Notes under the pieces: generated by a model | Told to the model about the DNA's origin: nothing | Database searches by the model: none | The model's input: the letters and a program-made list of their open reading frames with translations, nothing else | Program-made: the position numbers and the translations under genes | DNA from: Typhlomys cinereus | Lineage: Eukaryota; Chordata; Mammalia; Rodentia; Platacanthomyidae | Length of the DNA stretch: 64,000 bases | Assembly: GCA_023101885.1 (NCBI GenBank) | Contig: JALPQD010000241.1 | Coordinates: 1,509,001 to 1,573,000 of the forward strand | Direction of reading: 5' to 3' | In this document: positions 1 to 11,037 of the stretch, piece after piece | Layout: every line of letters starts with the position of its first letter | How positions within the stretch are numbered: the stretch's first letter is position 1

Positions 1-71
1 CTAAACAACTTATATACCTTTTCTCTTATATACAACTTATATACCTTTTCTCTAAACAACTTATATACCTT
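1..71. repeat. Short local tandem duplication at window edge
   Basis: The core ACAACTTATATACCTT occurs three times in the first 71 bases, spaced by TTCTC-containing linkers. It is a small AT-rich local repeat cut by the window edge; no family assigned. Confidence 0.7.
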
Positions 72-114
72 GGCTCAGGGAACATCAAGGAAGAGGGGGC
101 AGAAAGATTGTAAG

Positions 115-570
115 AACCTAACATGGGACAGTAGTGGGCTAGACATTATCTCCTGTTGCCAGGGTTATGATACATAAGATTTCAAGGCATATGTGCATAC
201 TTTCACAAGAACTGCAAGGAAACTGTCTTATCAAAGACCCACTGTCTTATCAGCATCTCATCTTGAAAGATCTCAAGAAGCTCCTCTCTGAGAGACTGAT
301 GAGGATTAATACTGCTGGGGAAGAAAAGGAGGATGTTTTCCTCAATGGTATACCAACTGATCCATGATCCTTGCTGGAACATGAATCATGTCGGGCATAT
401 GTCATCAAAGATTAGCTAAATGAAACATAGTGGGCCACATAAGTGAGAAGACTTGAAAATAGGAGGGAGTCTGTTAGGGGAGACAAAGGGTTGTAAGGAA
501 AAAAGGAAGAGGGATGGTGTTAGTAATTAAAGGATTAAAATATTACAAATTTACTATATTTGTGTCTGTA
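115..570 (+). mobile_element. L1 3' UTR end, old rodent (Lx-like) subfamily
   Basis: The stretch reads like the 3' UTR of old rodent L1: CTCCTCTCTGAGAGACTGATGAGGATTAATACTG is in the same order as the Lx-type tail, followed by GGGCCACATAAGTGAGAAGAC and an A-rich end. It aligns by eye with a second copy at 20985-21430 in this window. Only the 3' end is present. Subfamily assignment is from memory; boundaries are approximate. Confidence 0.65.
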
Positions 571-589
571 AAAAAGAGAAAAAATTAAA

Positions 590-725
590 AATTCATACCC
601 AAAGAAAATAATAAAAGGCAAGAAGACAAATGCTGCATGATTTCTTCCACTTTTATGTGCATAGAGATGGAAAATAGATTAGATGTGATCAACATTTGAA
701 GGAGAGAATATGGGGAAGCGTAGTT
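590..725 (+). mobile_element. Possible ancient L1 ORF2 3' fragment
   Basis: The words TGCTGCATGATTTCTTCC and ATAGAGATGGAAAATAGATTAG follow the order seen near the 3' end of many L1M copies. It is short and diverged, so this is a weak call. Confidence 0.35.
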
Positions 726-974
726 TGATGGTTATAAAGTTTTGTTGGGGCACCTGCCCCTCATAGCACTCCACATCTGTAGTCCATGAGTTCTTTTCCA
801 GCTCCTTGCCCTTCATGGATTAATATCCCTGAGTTCCTTTCTTTCTCTCCTCTAATAAACTCTGCCTTAATCTTCAAAAAAAGTCTTGGAAATAGATATT
901 AATGATGATTGCACACTATTGCAAATCTAATTAATGTTACTGAATTAAACACTTAAAACAACTAAAATTAACCC

Positions 975-1115
975 GCAAGATAGTGCAAGAGATTAAAGGC
1001 ACCTGTGTGCAAACTTGGTGACCTAAGTACCACCCCTGCAGCCCACATAGTACGAGAAAAGTGATTTCTGAACACTATCCCCTGACCGTGACAAGTGCCC
1101 ATTCTCTATCTTTCT
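975..1115 (+). mobile_element. B3-like tRNA SINE fragment, diverged
   Basis: The order of short words (AAGAGATTAAAGGCACCTG, then GGTGACCTAAGTACC, then CAGCCCACATAGTA) follows a tRNA-derived rodent SINE head and body. No A-rich tail or target duplication is clear. Confidence 0.45.
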
Positions 1116-1461
1116 CTCCGATAAACAAATTTTTATTAAAACTTTTCCATATACAAACAAAATGGATTTATGTAACTACATCAACCGCCTCTCTCCCCAG
1201 TCCCCTACTCTTTTACCTTTCCCTCCCCTTTTCAAATCCAGCCATGTCTCTTCCACCCTGTTAATCTCTGTGAATGTGTGGATCACAGGGCTCACTTTGG
1301 GTTGCCTGTATTGGTAAAAGAATCAGATATCTATTGTAGTATATATGACTCTTTGGTGGACAAAGTCGTGAGGGGGGAGGTTCCTCTTTCTGTGTTCTGC
1401 CTACTGGTAACAGGACTGCTGCTCATTTTTAAAAATTTTTTTCTTAAAATTAAAATGATAA

Positions 1462-2230
1462 ATTTTTTAACATTTTTTATTATTATTTCCGCTCACACAA
1501 ACTTAATAGGTACCCTGGTTCCCTCCCTCCCTCCTCCTCCCCCCTCCCCCCTGCTCCCCCTCCCCTCACCCTTCTCTCCCCATTCCCCAGTGCCTCCCCC
1601 CCAATCCCCGAAGAATCCTTTAATGTGCATGCCAGACTCTCCTCTGGGCCCTCCTCTCTGATGACGTACAAGGACCCAGTGGCTTTTCCCTGAACCCTCT
1701 CCTGTGTTCCCCTTAAGCATAGGAACACTACTATGCCTGTCAATTCCTTGCCTCCAAGGATCTTGGTGCCTTTAGCAAATGCTAGACTTTATGGGGTCAA
1801 TAGTGTGTGGGACATTGCACAGGTCATGCAAAGTCCTATTATGATTGCTTCGGCCCTAACTTGTGTGGAGTATCTTGCATATCACTGCTCCTCCCATCCT
1901 TGTGCTCTTACAATCTTACCGCCCCCTCTTCTGCAAATTTCCCTGAGCTTCAGGATGGGGAGAGATTAGGCTGGCCTAGTTCTAGGTGGTTGATATAGAG
2001 TCTCTGAAGTTCTGGATTATGGTCTGTTGATTTTCTTTTGCAGTTTTGTTGCTCCTGCAATGCCCTTCACTCCATCCTGATGGGTATTGTATTTCACCCC
2101 CTGGCCAGAGATAAAAAGCTGTTAAACTAGAGTCTTGTTATAAGAGTATATTCAAAGGTAGATGTAATAAAAGTAGGAAACCACAATGAGGGAGGGGTCA
2201 ATCACCCATTTGCAAAATGGTTACTTTTTA
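1462..2230 (-). mobile_element. 5'-truncated L1, 3' UTR only (769 bp)
   Basis: The insert begins with a T-rich run (the poly(A) tail of a minus-strand element). It continues through a C-rich block at about 1520-1600, the complement of the G-rich polypurine tract of L1 3' UTRs, and ends at 2230. AAAATGATAA at 1452-1461 and again at 2231-2240 forms a 10-bp target-site duplication. The interior matches the L1 copies at 3021-3493 and 50340-51809 closely by eye. No ORF2 sequence is included. Confidence 0.9.
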
Positions 2231-2639
2231 AAAATGATAATTTTTTTAAAAAGTCAATCCCATGTTTAAAAGATGATGTATTGAAAATGTATGTGTGTCC
2301 CTTCCTTAAAACCATATATTATGACTCTCTTCAAAGTACAACCATGCTATTTTTTAAGTTATGTCAAGCTCTCAGAATCTTGAGTATATATTTGATCTTG
2401 GATTCATGTAATACCACAAGGCATGCCCCAATATTCATATCCAAATACTGTTCCCTACTGTTAGATTCTTCTCAGCATCTTAGAAAGTTTCATGGCTATT
2501 TGTCTATTTTCCTCAGCCCTGCATGCAAGATGAAACTACTTCAGGGCAGAAATGTACTATAATAACCCACTCAAGATTCACTCACCACCAATCCTTGTCA
2601 TGGTGTCTCTACAGATGTTATCAGAACTGAGACTGTTCA

Positions 2640-2943
2640 GGGCTGGAGAGGTGGCTCAGGGGTTAAGCCTCTGCCTTGCAGGCAGAAGGTCCTGAGTTTG
2701 GATCCTAGACCCCATGTATAGACGCCGGGCAGAAGCGGAGGCAGCCTGCGTTTCTAGTCCTGGTGAGGCGGAGCCTGTGAATCCTGGGACAGAGTAAACG
2801 AGGAGGTGGAGGGGTCCATGGTGGTTCCCGAATTCGTCCGTGGTTCTACACACACACACACATACACACACACGCACGCACACACACGCATACACGCACA
2901 ATTGAATAAATAATAAATAATAATAAAAAATTTAAAATAAAGG
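2640..2943 (+). mobile_element. Young tRNA-derived SINE (B2-like head, distinct body)
   Basis: The head GGCTGGAGAGGTGGCTCAGG contains an A-box-like segment, and GAGTTTGGATCC is B-box-like, as in tRNA-derived SINEs. The body (AGACGCCGGGCAGAAGCGG, GGCGGAGCCTGTGAATCC, CATGGTGGTTCC) is not the murine B2 body. It ends in a CA-rich stretch and AATAAATAATAA repeats. A perfect 14-bp target duplication, ACTGAGACTGTTCA, lies at 2626-2639 and 2944-2957. It is about 90% identical by eye to the copy at 10142-10444. Confidence 0.92.
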
Positions 2944-3020
2944 ACTGAGACTGTTCACAAACTCCCATCTGGAGCTGTCAGATGAAGATAAAATTTTCTC
3001 TTGTGACAGACCAGTCTTTT

Positions 3021-3493
3021 TTTTTTAACATTTTTTATTATTATTTCTGCTCATACAAACTTAATAGGTAGACCAGTTCCCTCCCCCCCTCCTCCTCCCC
3101 CCGAACCCCCTGCTCCCCCTTCCTCCCTCCCCATCTCCTAGTGCCTCCCCCCCAATTCCCAGAGAGTTCTTTATTGTGTATGCCTAACTCTCCTCTTGGT
3201 CCTCCTTTCCGATGACGTAAAAGGACCCAGTGGCATTTCCCTGAACCCTTTCTCATGTTCCCCTTAAGCATAGGAACACTACTGTGGCCTTCAATCCCTT
3301 GCCTCCAAGGATCTTGGTGCCTTTAGCCGATGTTAGACTTTGTGAGGTCAATAGTGTGACGGACATGGCGCAGGGCATGCAAAGTCCTATTATGATTGCT
3401 TCAGCCCTATCTAGTGTGGAGACTCTTCAAATCATTGCTCCCCCCATCCTTTTGCTCTTATAATCTTACCGCCCCCTCTTCCGCAAATGTCCC
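3021..3493 (-). mobile_element. 5'-truncated L1 3' UTR (473 bp)
   Basis: This is the same L1 3' UTR as at 1462-2230, truncated earlier. A perfect 17-bp target duplication, TGACAGACCAGTCTTTT, flanks it at 3004-3020 and 3494-3510. The C-rich block (about 3080-3155) is the complement of the G-rich tract. Both this copy and the one at 1462 have the same TAATAATAAAAAATG tail on the minus strand. Confidence 0.93.
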
Positions 3494-3510
3494 TGACAGA
3501 CCAGTCTTTT

Positions 3511-4353
3511 ATAGTAATAATAATAATTAAAAAAAGGACTGTTAAACCTTTGCTGTTTTAAGGATCATAAAATGCTACCCTCAACAAAACGGAAGGGTCT
3601 ACCCTCTTTGACCACGGATTGACAATTAGTGGAATCACAGGATAGTCCCAATGTGACAGGTATTTACCAGCCTCCTTAGTTATTTATTTAAACTCTCTAA
3701 GGTTTCTAAGGATCTAAGGTTGTCTCCATTTTACTGTGAAGGAACAAGTTTAATAAGTCTAACCAACGTTCTCAGCACAGTTATATTAATTTGATATTAA
3801 GTTTGAATATTCTAATTCTAGGATAGTGCTATTGCTACTATAGATGACATTCCCATGAAAATGCTGATGAAAGGAAAATGGAAATGTAAGAGCTTAGGAA
3901 ATAGATACATGTAACAATGTCCCTCCTCTGCTTAGTAAAGACATAGAATTCACAGAACTTTAATCAGGCTAAGTTGATGAAGTCAAATTGCTCTATTTGT
4001 ATCTGAACCCCAATTGTGCTCTATAAACTGCCCTGGAAGGTTCTCTGGAAAAAGAAGATTCCAGACCCTTTTGACCCCAGGAAGCCTAGTGAAGCAGTTG
4101 ATATGGTAAACCAAAGTTACTGAAGAACCACATCCTTTAATTTGGGGCAATGGAAAGAATTCCTCGGGTTCCATAGCAGCCCCAGAGTTGAATATAGATA
4201 GTCAGAAGGGCATTCTTGTTAGTAAAGTTCAAGTGTCAAGACTAGGATGATGATAGTCAGATGGCATCCCTTCATCAACATCTTACTTAGAGACATCATA
4301 TTTATAAATAGGTGAACACAAGAACTTCTTTCTCTACTTAAGAGAAGTCAGGG
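3511..4353. other. Unique intronic sequence
   Basis: AT-rich sequence with no repeat family, exon or open frame that I recognise. Confidence 0.6.
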
Positions 4354-4361
4354 TTGTTCAA

Positions 4362-4589
4362 GGATTCAGAGATGGTTCATATATTAAGACTCTACCTCTT
4401 AAGTAGGAGAACATGAGTTCAGATCCCAGATCCCACGTAAAAACACCAGGCAGAAATGGTAGTGGCTTGCACTTTTGGCTCTAGAAGGCAGAGCCTAGGA
4501 AATCCCAGAGTGAAGCAAAAGAGAGGTAGAGTAATCCAGGATGCTTCCTGAAGTTACCCTTAGGCCTCCACAAGCACATAATACCTTCT

Positions 4590-4639
<50 letters not shown>

Positions 4640-4671
4640 TACACACAGAAGATTTTATACAGCACTGAATC
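4362..4671 (+). mobile_element. Older tRNA-derived SINE with (CA)n tail
   Basis: A diverged relative of the 2640 element: GATGGTTCATATATTAAG head, GAGTTCAGATCCCAG B-box region, AGGCAGAGCCTAGGAAATCC body, then a long CA repeat from about 4592 to 4646. TTGTTCAA at 4354-4361 and 4672-4679 is a short target duplication. Confidence 0.8.
4592..4646. repeat. (CA)n microsatellite
   Basis: Pure CA dinucleotide array at the tail of the SINE at 4362-4671, ending in CATACATACACACA. Confidence 0.95.
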
Positions 4672-4679
4672 TTGTTCAA

Positions 4680-6250
4680 CAACAAGCAAAAAAATTAAGT
4701 CTAGTGATGAAAAGGATGGATAACCTGGATTAGTCCTATTTATTATTAAAATTATTTTAGCCACATAGATGCAGTATGACTACCCTAATAAATATATTTC
4801 ATCATATATAAGTCTTTGTGCATGTTGAATATTTACTGTAGCAATATGATACTTATTAATAGTGTAAGTATACTTATTGTAGCAACATCACCATATGCCT
4901 TTAATGCATAAAAATATTCAGATAAGAATTTAAATAATATTATTTTTTAAATTTAAAGAATTCATGATTCATTATGGGAGCAAATGACAAAATTGGTGAC
5001 TATCACCTTAAAAAAGTAATTTAGTGAACCTTAACATTACTAAGAAATAAACACTTTTATATAATAACATGTAGGGAACAAGTTAGCCTCCATTGTCTGA
5101 AAACTGATCATTTATAAGTTGCCCATATATATGTCATAGAGGAAATAAATAAGGTATTAAAGATTCACTGGGCTTCAGAAAGATCTTTTCTTCCTTTTAA
5201 TTTTTTATAATCAGGACGGAAAGTTCATTAAAATTTTTAAGTATCTGATCCATCAATTTGATGATAGCAGCACTTTCTCTTTTTCTCTATGGATACAAAT
5301 CACTACCTAAAGTAAGTTTAAGCCAAAATAAGACTTTAAAATGAAGAAATAAAAAGAATAAATTGCTTTAATTTTTAAAAATTGAATCGATAGTTCTTCC
5401 CACATCCCATGGACCAGCAAGTGTCTAAATCAACAAACTGAAATGTTGGGTAATGATTAACAACATTTGTGTGGGATTTGGACTTACAGAATAATCTCCC
5501 TTTGGAAATCAATCCAGTCCCCCAAACAAAGGCCATCTTTGTCTAGGATAAACACAGCTATATCTTGGCTTCAGCAAACAGAACAGTGTGTAAACTCTTA
5601 GGCATGCTCCAATCACCGTGTTTATTTTAACAACCCCACTGATAGGATTAAATGGGTTTGAAGATTAAGTGACATTACAATGGTGGTTTTCATATATTTG
5701 CAAAGTGTTGATAAACAAAATTAGATTTGAATGATATAAATTATGAGAAGTAATTTTCCTCCTAAACACTAGGCAAATTTCAAAAACTTTTCTAGAGGGT
5801 GCAGAATCTTTCATGTTGCCAAGATCCTGCCTATAAATTCATTCATTAGATTTACTCTGTTCGAGCTATACATGTAGCTAAAAAGAGAGTTCATCTAAAT
5901 TGAAGCAAGTTAGCTGCTGAGTAATGTCATAATTTCCATAACCATAGAGTTTCATGATCAAAATAACAAAGCACGGTCCCCTAAAAAATGAGCTATTAGT
6001 ATTTTTTTATCCAAAAGAACCAGGTGATTGATTACTGTCCAGGAGCTTTTAATTGGCACTCTGTAATATCACGTGTTCTTGGAACTATCAGATATGCTTT
6101 GTTATGATCAAATAGTTAATTGCCATTAAAGTCTCAAGACTCAAAGGACATGTAGTTGGAGATTAGCCAGTCCCTAAACAGTATTCTGAAAATACAAATC
6201 CCAGATTCCAAGATTTTCCATTCAAACTAGTTTCAGGAAGTAAACAAACC
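4680..6250. other. Unique AT-rich intronic sequence
   Basis: No exon or repeat recognised. The part at about 5830-6180 is rich in homeobox-like ATTA/TAAT words and includes a CACGTG E-box at 6071-6076; see the findings. Confidence 0.6.
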
Positions 6251-6302
6251 AAGTGTTTGTACATTCACACATGTGCACACCCACAGAAACATACACACAT
6301 AG

Positions 6303-6305
<3 letters not shown>

Positions 6306-6339
<34 letters not shown>
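6306..6339. repeat. (CA)n microsatellite
   Basis: CA dinucleotide array preceded by imperfect ACACATAGGCACATAC units. Confidence 0.9.
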
Positions 6340-6344
6340 ACATT

Positions 6345-8242
6345 TGGTAAATACTTAAAGGATTATAAACATATATCTCAAGTTATTTTCAGCAGTCTCC
6401 TGAACTGGAATTGGCATACAGAAAAATTGGCATACATTTTGTCTTTTTCTAGAAACCTCTGTATGATCATAATTTGTTCCACATTAGCATATGTATTTAT
6501 TGCTTGGAAGCCTTAATAAAACACCGCAAGTGGTAGAAGCGATACATCCTTAGAGGTAAAGAAGGCTTGGACCCACGCTCTGGCCAATGTTGAGAATGAC
6601 AGTCCTGACAGTCTCTGAATCGACTTGGGCTTCATTCTTCCCTTTCCTTGAAGAACACCTCTTCCTTTCAGCGTTTCAACCAAATATCTCTATTGTTTGT
6701 CCTGTTAAATACAAGAAGTGTGATAGTCTTTGCTTAGTTCTGTCTCCTTTGCTGCCTCAGCTCAACGCTCCTGCTCTTAAAACCCCATAGCTTCTTTATC
6801 AAGAAACAGTGCAGTCACACTCGGGCATTTTCTTCATTTTTTTTCATAGCCTGACCAGACTATTTTCTAATCTTAAGTTCTGCTTCCTTTTGGTTAACCA
6901 TTTTTGTCACTTTGTCTCTATCCTTGTGTGTTTTATTATAAGCATTTAGGAAGAATCAAGCCATAATATAAACAGAGTTCTTAGCAATGTGCTCAGCTAA
7001 CTGTCATCACTTACAAATTCCACTTCCCACTAGAATGCAGTTAATCCAAGTTCTTTCCCATTTACAGGAAGGTTCATTTTTCTTGCAAATTCCTTAATTT
7101 CATGAGGATACATTCATCCCCCAGAAAGACGGAAGCATCCTTGTGCTGGTTTCTGCTTTTTCTAAGCTCTTATCAGGATCACTAGTAACATCCATATTTC
7201 TATCAATGGTCTCTTCCAGCAACTGGGAGGCTTTGCTTAGTATTCACCTGAAGATGCCTCCAGTCTCCCTGTTTCATACCTTAGATATTTAAAACAGCAG
7301 AAGTGTACTTCTCAATTCCAAAAACTATACTAATTAGGCTAAAAAAGTACCAGAGACTTAATGTCTCAAATCATAAATCTTTTTGTTTTCTCACAATTCT
7401 TGTGACTAGACGACATGTTGCAGCTAATTCTGGGGAAGGCTTACCTCTTGACTTGCACATGGCTTTCTTCTGGCTATATTCTCATTTGGCTTTTCCAATG
7501 GGTGAGGTGAGACAGGAAGCTCGTCCCCCTTTTCATAAGGCTACTTGTCTTATAAAATTAAAACCAACTCTTAAAACCTTATTAACCAATAATTCGATCC
7601 TGAAGATCCCCACTGCAAATCTAGCAACCTTGGAGGTAGGTATTCAGCCTTTCTATTTCAGGGGAACAAAACTCAGTCCATAGCAACGTGTTTCTTCGGA
7701 GAACATTGTTAGCTACCTGCTTACTTTTTTTCCACATAACTCTTTGCAGGAAGAACTTCGACTTTATGTAGTATCTACCTATTTCACACTTACTAGTCAG
7801 ATACTTACAATAAACTGTACGCATTCTCCTTTATATTGATTCAGAACAAGGTTAATTTCAAAGTCTGGCCAAAGGTTAATTTCAAAGTCTGGCCAAAGAT
7901 ATGTAAGCAACAGGGATAACTTTCTTCTTTCTTTCTAAGAGAGGGCTCTAGGAAGAAAAGATCATTCCATTTCTTTAAGATACTTCCATTCTAGTCTGAA
8001 GCTGTTACAGCTGTGAGTATGCAATCAGCAGTTACATTGCAGAAGAGATGGAAAAAGTCTGGGTCCTTAGTGTTATCACCAAACCACTGAATCAACCAAC
8101 TCATCTTACAACAGCCCTCAGTGCACAAAGTGGTAAGATTTCTTATTGCTCAAATCATTTAAGCCAGTGTGTGTGCTGCATGCAGCTACAGTAATCATAG
8201 TGATGCAATTTTTGAGACTAAATCTCACACTGTATCTGTATT
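6345..8242. other. Unique intronic sequence
   Basis: AT-rich, with no recognisable exon or repeat family apart from the 24-bp tandem duplication at 7848-7897. Confidence 0.55.
7848..7897. repeat. 24-bp perfect tandem duplication
   Basis: The unit AAGGTTAATTTCAAAGTCTG plus GCCA occurs twice head to tail (7848-7871 and 7872-7895) without a mismatch, then continues two bases into a third unit. Confidence 0.95.
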
Positions 8243-8915
8243 TCACCATGCAGCCTAGACTATACCAAGGACATATTCCTCTATGGAGTCTACTTTTATT
8301 CCCAAATGATTACAGGTACATTGAAGCAATCAGTTTGCAAAAAAAAAAAAAAAATTCTGTTTACATATCCCAATCAGCTTGGTCCCGACCAATTAAGTGA
8401 GCATCACTCTGATTCTACAAGCATTAGCAGGATGATATGGTTAGCATCTTGCTTTTCTATTCTCTACAAAACCCATAAGAATACATACCTATCTACTTCT
8501 CCAGTCTTTCATACCCAGAGTCCATATAGTATCCAGTCTATTGTATTCTGCCAATGAATGCATGGTGGGAAAATGAAACTTGAGTGAATGAGGGATTTAA
8601 AAAAAACATAGATCAATCGAAGAACTGAATCACTCATGTCAGGTGACTATGATAAAAGAATAAATTTACAATAATCATATAATAATGTCTTCAAATAGAA
8701 GAGCATCTGTCAAAGAGTATATTTGTGTCAAGCTATGCAGAAAGAAGTAAGTGACAAATTTTGGAAATATATGTCTTTCTTTATATATCTTTTATTTAAG
8801 GTCATGCTAGCTTATTCCTTTCATGCCTAGTTTGATGAGGTTTGGACCATAATTTAATCACAATAGTGTCAGTAGTGTAAATTTTCAGGCTCTCACACTC
8901 CTGTTAGAACAGAGG
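8243..8915 (+). repeat. Duplicated segment, copy 1 (paired with 11038-11705)
   Basis: This segment and 11038-11705 share the same order of words over about 670 bp in direct orientation, for example CATCACTCTGATTCTA, ATGGTTAGCATCTT, ATCTACTTCTCCA, AAAAGAATAAATTTACA, AATATATGTCTTTCC/T and AAATTTTCAGGCTCT. Identity is about 85% by eye with scattered small indels. Flanking sequence on both sides does not match. I recognise no known repeat family in it. Confidence 0.85.
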
Positions 8916-8924
8916 GCTGTCTGT

Positions 8925-9007
8925 TGTGTGTCTCAAAGGTAAGACAATCCTCCAGTCTCAGCTTTGCAAATGTTTGGATTAATGGCATGTGCCACCATGC
9001 CTGGGGA
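8925..9007 (-). mobile_element. B1 SINE fragment
   Basis: The plus strand reads CTTTGCAAATGTTTGGATTAATGGCATGTGCCACCATGCCTGG, the complement of the B1 5' half (pol III A-box and B-box region). It is partial, with no tail. Confidence 0.75.
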
Positions 9008-9060
9008 AAATATAATTTATTAAGGACATTTTATACATATATACATTTAAAAAATCTTTA

Positions 9061-9259
9061 AGGGGTTGGAGGTCCTGAGTCCAGATCCCAGGTCTCATAT
9101 AAAAATGCAGGGAAGTAATGGGGAGGGTCTGCACGTCCACCCCTAGTGGGCGGAGCTTGGAAAATCCCAGAATAAAATGAAAAAGAGGTAGAAACAAGTC
9201 AGGACAATTCCTAAAGTCATCCTTGGTCTTCCACAGGGATGCACAGCTTTCTTTCTCTC

Positions 9260-9346
<87 letters not shown>

Positions 9347-9370
9347 AAAATAAACGAATAAATAAAAGTT
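9061..9370 (+). mobile_element. 5'-truncated tRNA SINE with (CT)n(CA)n tail
   Basis: GGTCCTGAGTCCAGATCCCAG is the B-box region, and GGGCGGAGCTTGGAAAATCC matches the body of the SINE at 4362. The tRNA A-box half is missing. The tail is a compound CT/CA microsatellite followed by A-rich sequence. Confidence 0.75.
9262..9343. repeat. Compound (CT)n(CA)n microsatellite
   Basis: About 22 CT units run directly into about 19 CA units. Confidence 0.95.
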
Positions 9371-9913
9371 TTAAAAAACTTTTAAAAAAGTATTTAGACT
9401 TCAAAAATTTGCAACATACATTAATACCCCAAAGAATCTGACACCTTACAGCTAAAAGTCCTATTATATTTGAAACAGACCGCCAATTTTATTTGATCAT
9501 AGAATCCTTTCACCTAATCCTTTTATCTTCAAGGAAAGAGGATAGATGTTGAAAGATATCCCTGATTCTGGTTCTGACCCAAGCTTAAAAACACAAGCAA
9601 ATGAATGAATGAGATGAAGAAAAAATAGCAAAAAAAAAAAAAAAATGCTTCCATTGAGAAAATTAAGAAACTACCAAGATCTTGAATATTCAAATCCTAT
9701 ACTGTCCTATAGCTGATATATAACTATGACCATTGTTTGCCCCAGGTAGTCTCTAGCACTTGCCATGAAAACATGTATTATAAACACTGAGAATGCAGGA
9801 CTGCCAGATTTAGAGCCAAATTTGTCTTTAATCTGAACACATGGGATCCCAGAACTCAGCAGATTTGCAGACCTTCCTGATGCTGTAATACATATATTAA
9901 AATTCTAGGTACA

Positions 9914-10141
9914 GGGCCTGGGAGGATGGCACAGTGGGTAAAGCACATGAAGCACAAGCAAAAGGCCCAGAGTTTGGATTTCCCGGATCCCACATACAAA
10001 GCCCAATGTTCCAAAAGGAACAGTGACCATAATTTCAGCCCTAGAGGGTAAAGCTCGGGGATACTCAGAACACGCTGGCAAGACACTGGCTCCATCAGTG
10101 AGTTCTGAGTTTAGAGACACAGCATTAAGAAAGTAAAAGTG
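9914..10141 (+). mobile_element. tRNA SINE, 5' part, interrupted by a younger SINE
   Basis: GGGCCTGGGAGGATGGCACA head and CCCAGAGTTTGGATTTCCC B-box region belong to the longer SINE type also seen at 14206-14605. The element breaks at 10141, where the young SINE was inserted, and resumes at 10460. Confidence 0.75.
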
Positions 10142-10444
10142 GGGCTGGACAGGTGGCTCAGGGGTTAAGCCTCTGCCTTGCAGGCGGAAGGTCCTGAGTT
10201 CTGATCCTAGATTCCACGTATAGACGCCAGGCGGAAGCGGGGGCGGCCTGAGTTTCTGGTCCTGGTAGGGCGGAGCCTGTGAATCGGGGGGCAGAGTAAA
10301 CAAGAAGGAGGTGGAGGTGTCCATGGTGGTTCCTGAATTCGCCCGTGGTTCTACATACACACACATACACACACACACACACACACACATACATACATAC
10401 ATACATACACACACACGCATGCACAATTGAATAAATAATAAAAA
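10142..10444 (+). mobile_element. Young tRNA-derived SINE nested in an older SINE
   Basis: Same family as 2640-2943, with the same head, body and CA/AATAAATAAT tail. A perfect 15-bp target duplication, AAGAAAGTAAAAGTG, lies at 10127-10141 and 10445-10459. Both duplication copies lie within the interrupted older SINE. Confidence 0.93.
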
Positions 10445-10459
10445 AAGAAAGTAAAAGTG

Positions 10460-10560
10460 CAAGAGTGATTAAAGATGATTCCTGGTATCACCTTCAGACC
10501 CCCATATGCATGCTCATAGGTAGGGTCACACATGCAGGCAGTCCCACATATAGACATAAC
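10460..10560 (+). mobile_element. tRNA SINE, 3' part of the interrupted element
   Basis: AAGAGTGATTAAAGATGATT continues the body broken at 10141. The corresponding words in the uninterrupted copy at 14206 are AGAGCGATGGAAGATGATTC. Confidence 0.75.
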
Positions 10561-10599
10561 AATGGGGAAGGAAGTCTAGGTACCATTTTGATAGAAAAG

Positions 10600-10945
10600 A
10601 TTGAGTTTAGGGAATTTTTGTAGCCACCCACCCCTAAGTTTCATATAATCAAACTTGGTCCTCAGGGTGGCAATCACATGAGATCTTGTAAGATCTTCAG
10701 TTCATTCAGGGAGGGTTATGGATTTCTTCCATGTTACCATGTTCTGCTTCCTGGATTGTGGTATAAGCACTCATTCTAACACACACCTCTGCCATGATAT
10801 ACTTACCTGCCCAGATATTCAAAACCATAGGACCACTTCACCTTGAAATTGAACCTCTAAATTGTAAACTAAATAAACATTTTCCTTTTTACATAAATTG
10901 CCTATGTATTTTCTTGGAAAATGCTGACCAATTCAGGAGCTTCTC
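10600..10945 (+). mobile_element. MaLR-type LTR, diverged
   Basis: The order GTCCTCAGGGTGGCAATCA, TTCTGCTTCCTGGAT, AAACTAAATAAACATTTTCC and a GCTGACCAATTCA end is that of MLT1/ORR1-class LTRs with an AATAAA signal near the end. Boundaries are approximate; no internal region follows. Confidence 0.6.
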
Positions 10946-11037
10946 ATGTCCTGAATTTGATGAACTAAACCATGCTAAATATGAATAAGTGCAAATGAAA
11001 ATACCAACCCCTATGAACAACAGACATTTCTACGTCA

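Noticed and set aside
7303..7683. 126-codon frame as a possible exon
   Set aside because: No flanking splice sites in frame and no recognisable protein motif.
9905..10462. 185-codon minus-strand frame
   Set aside because: It is the reverse strand of two nested SINEs and their CA tails.
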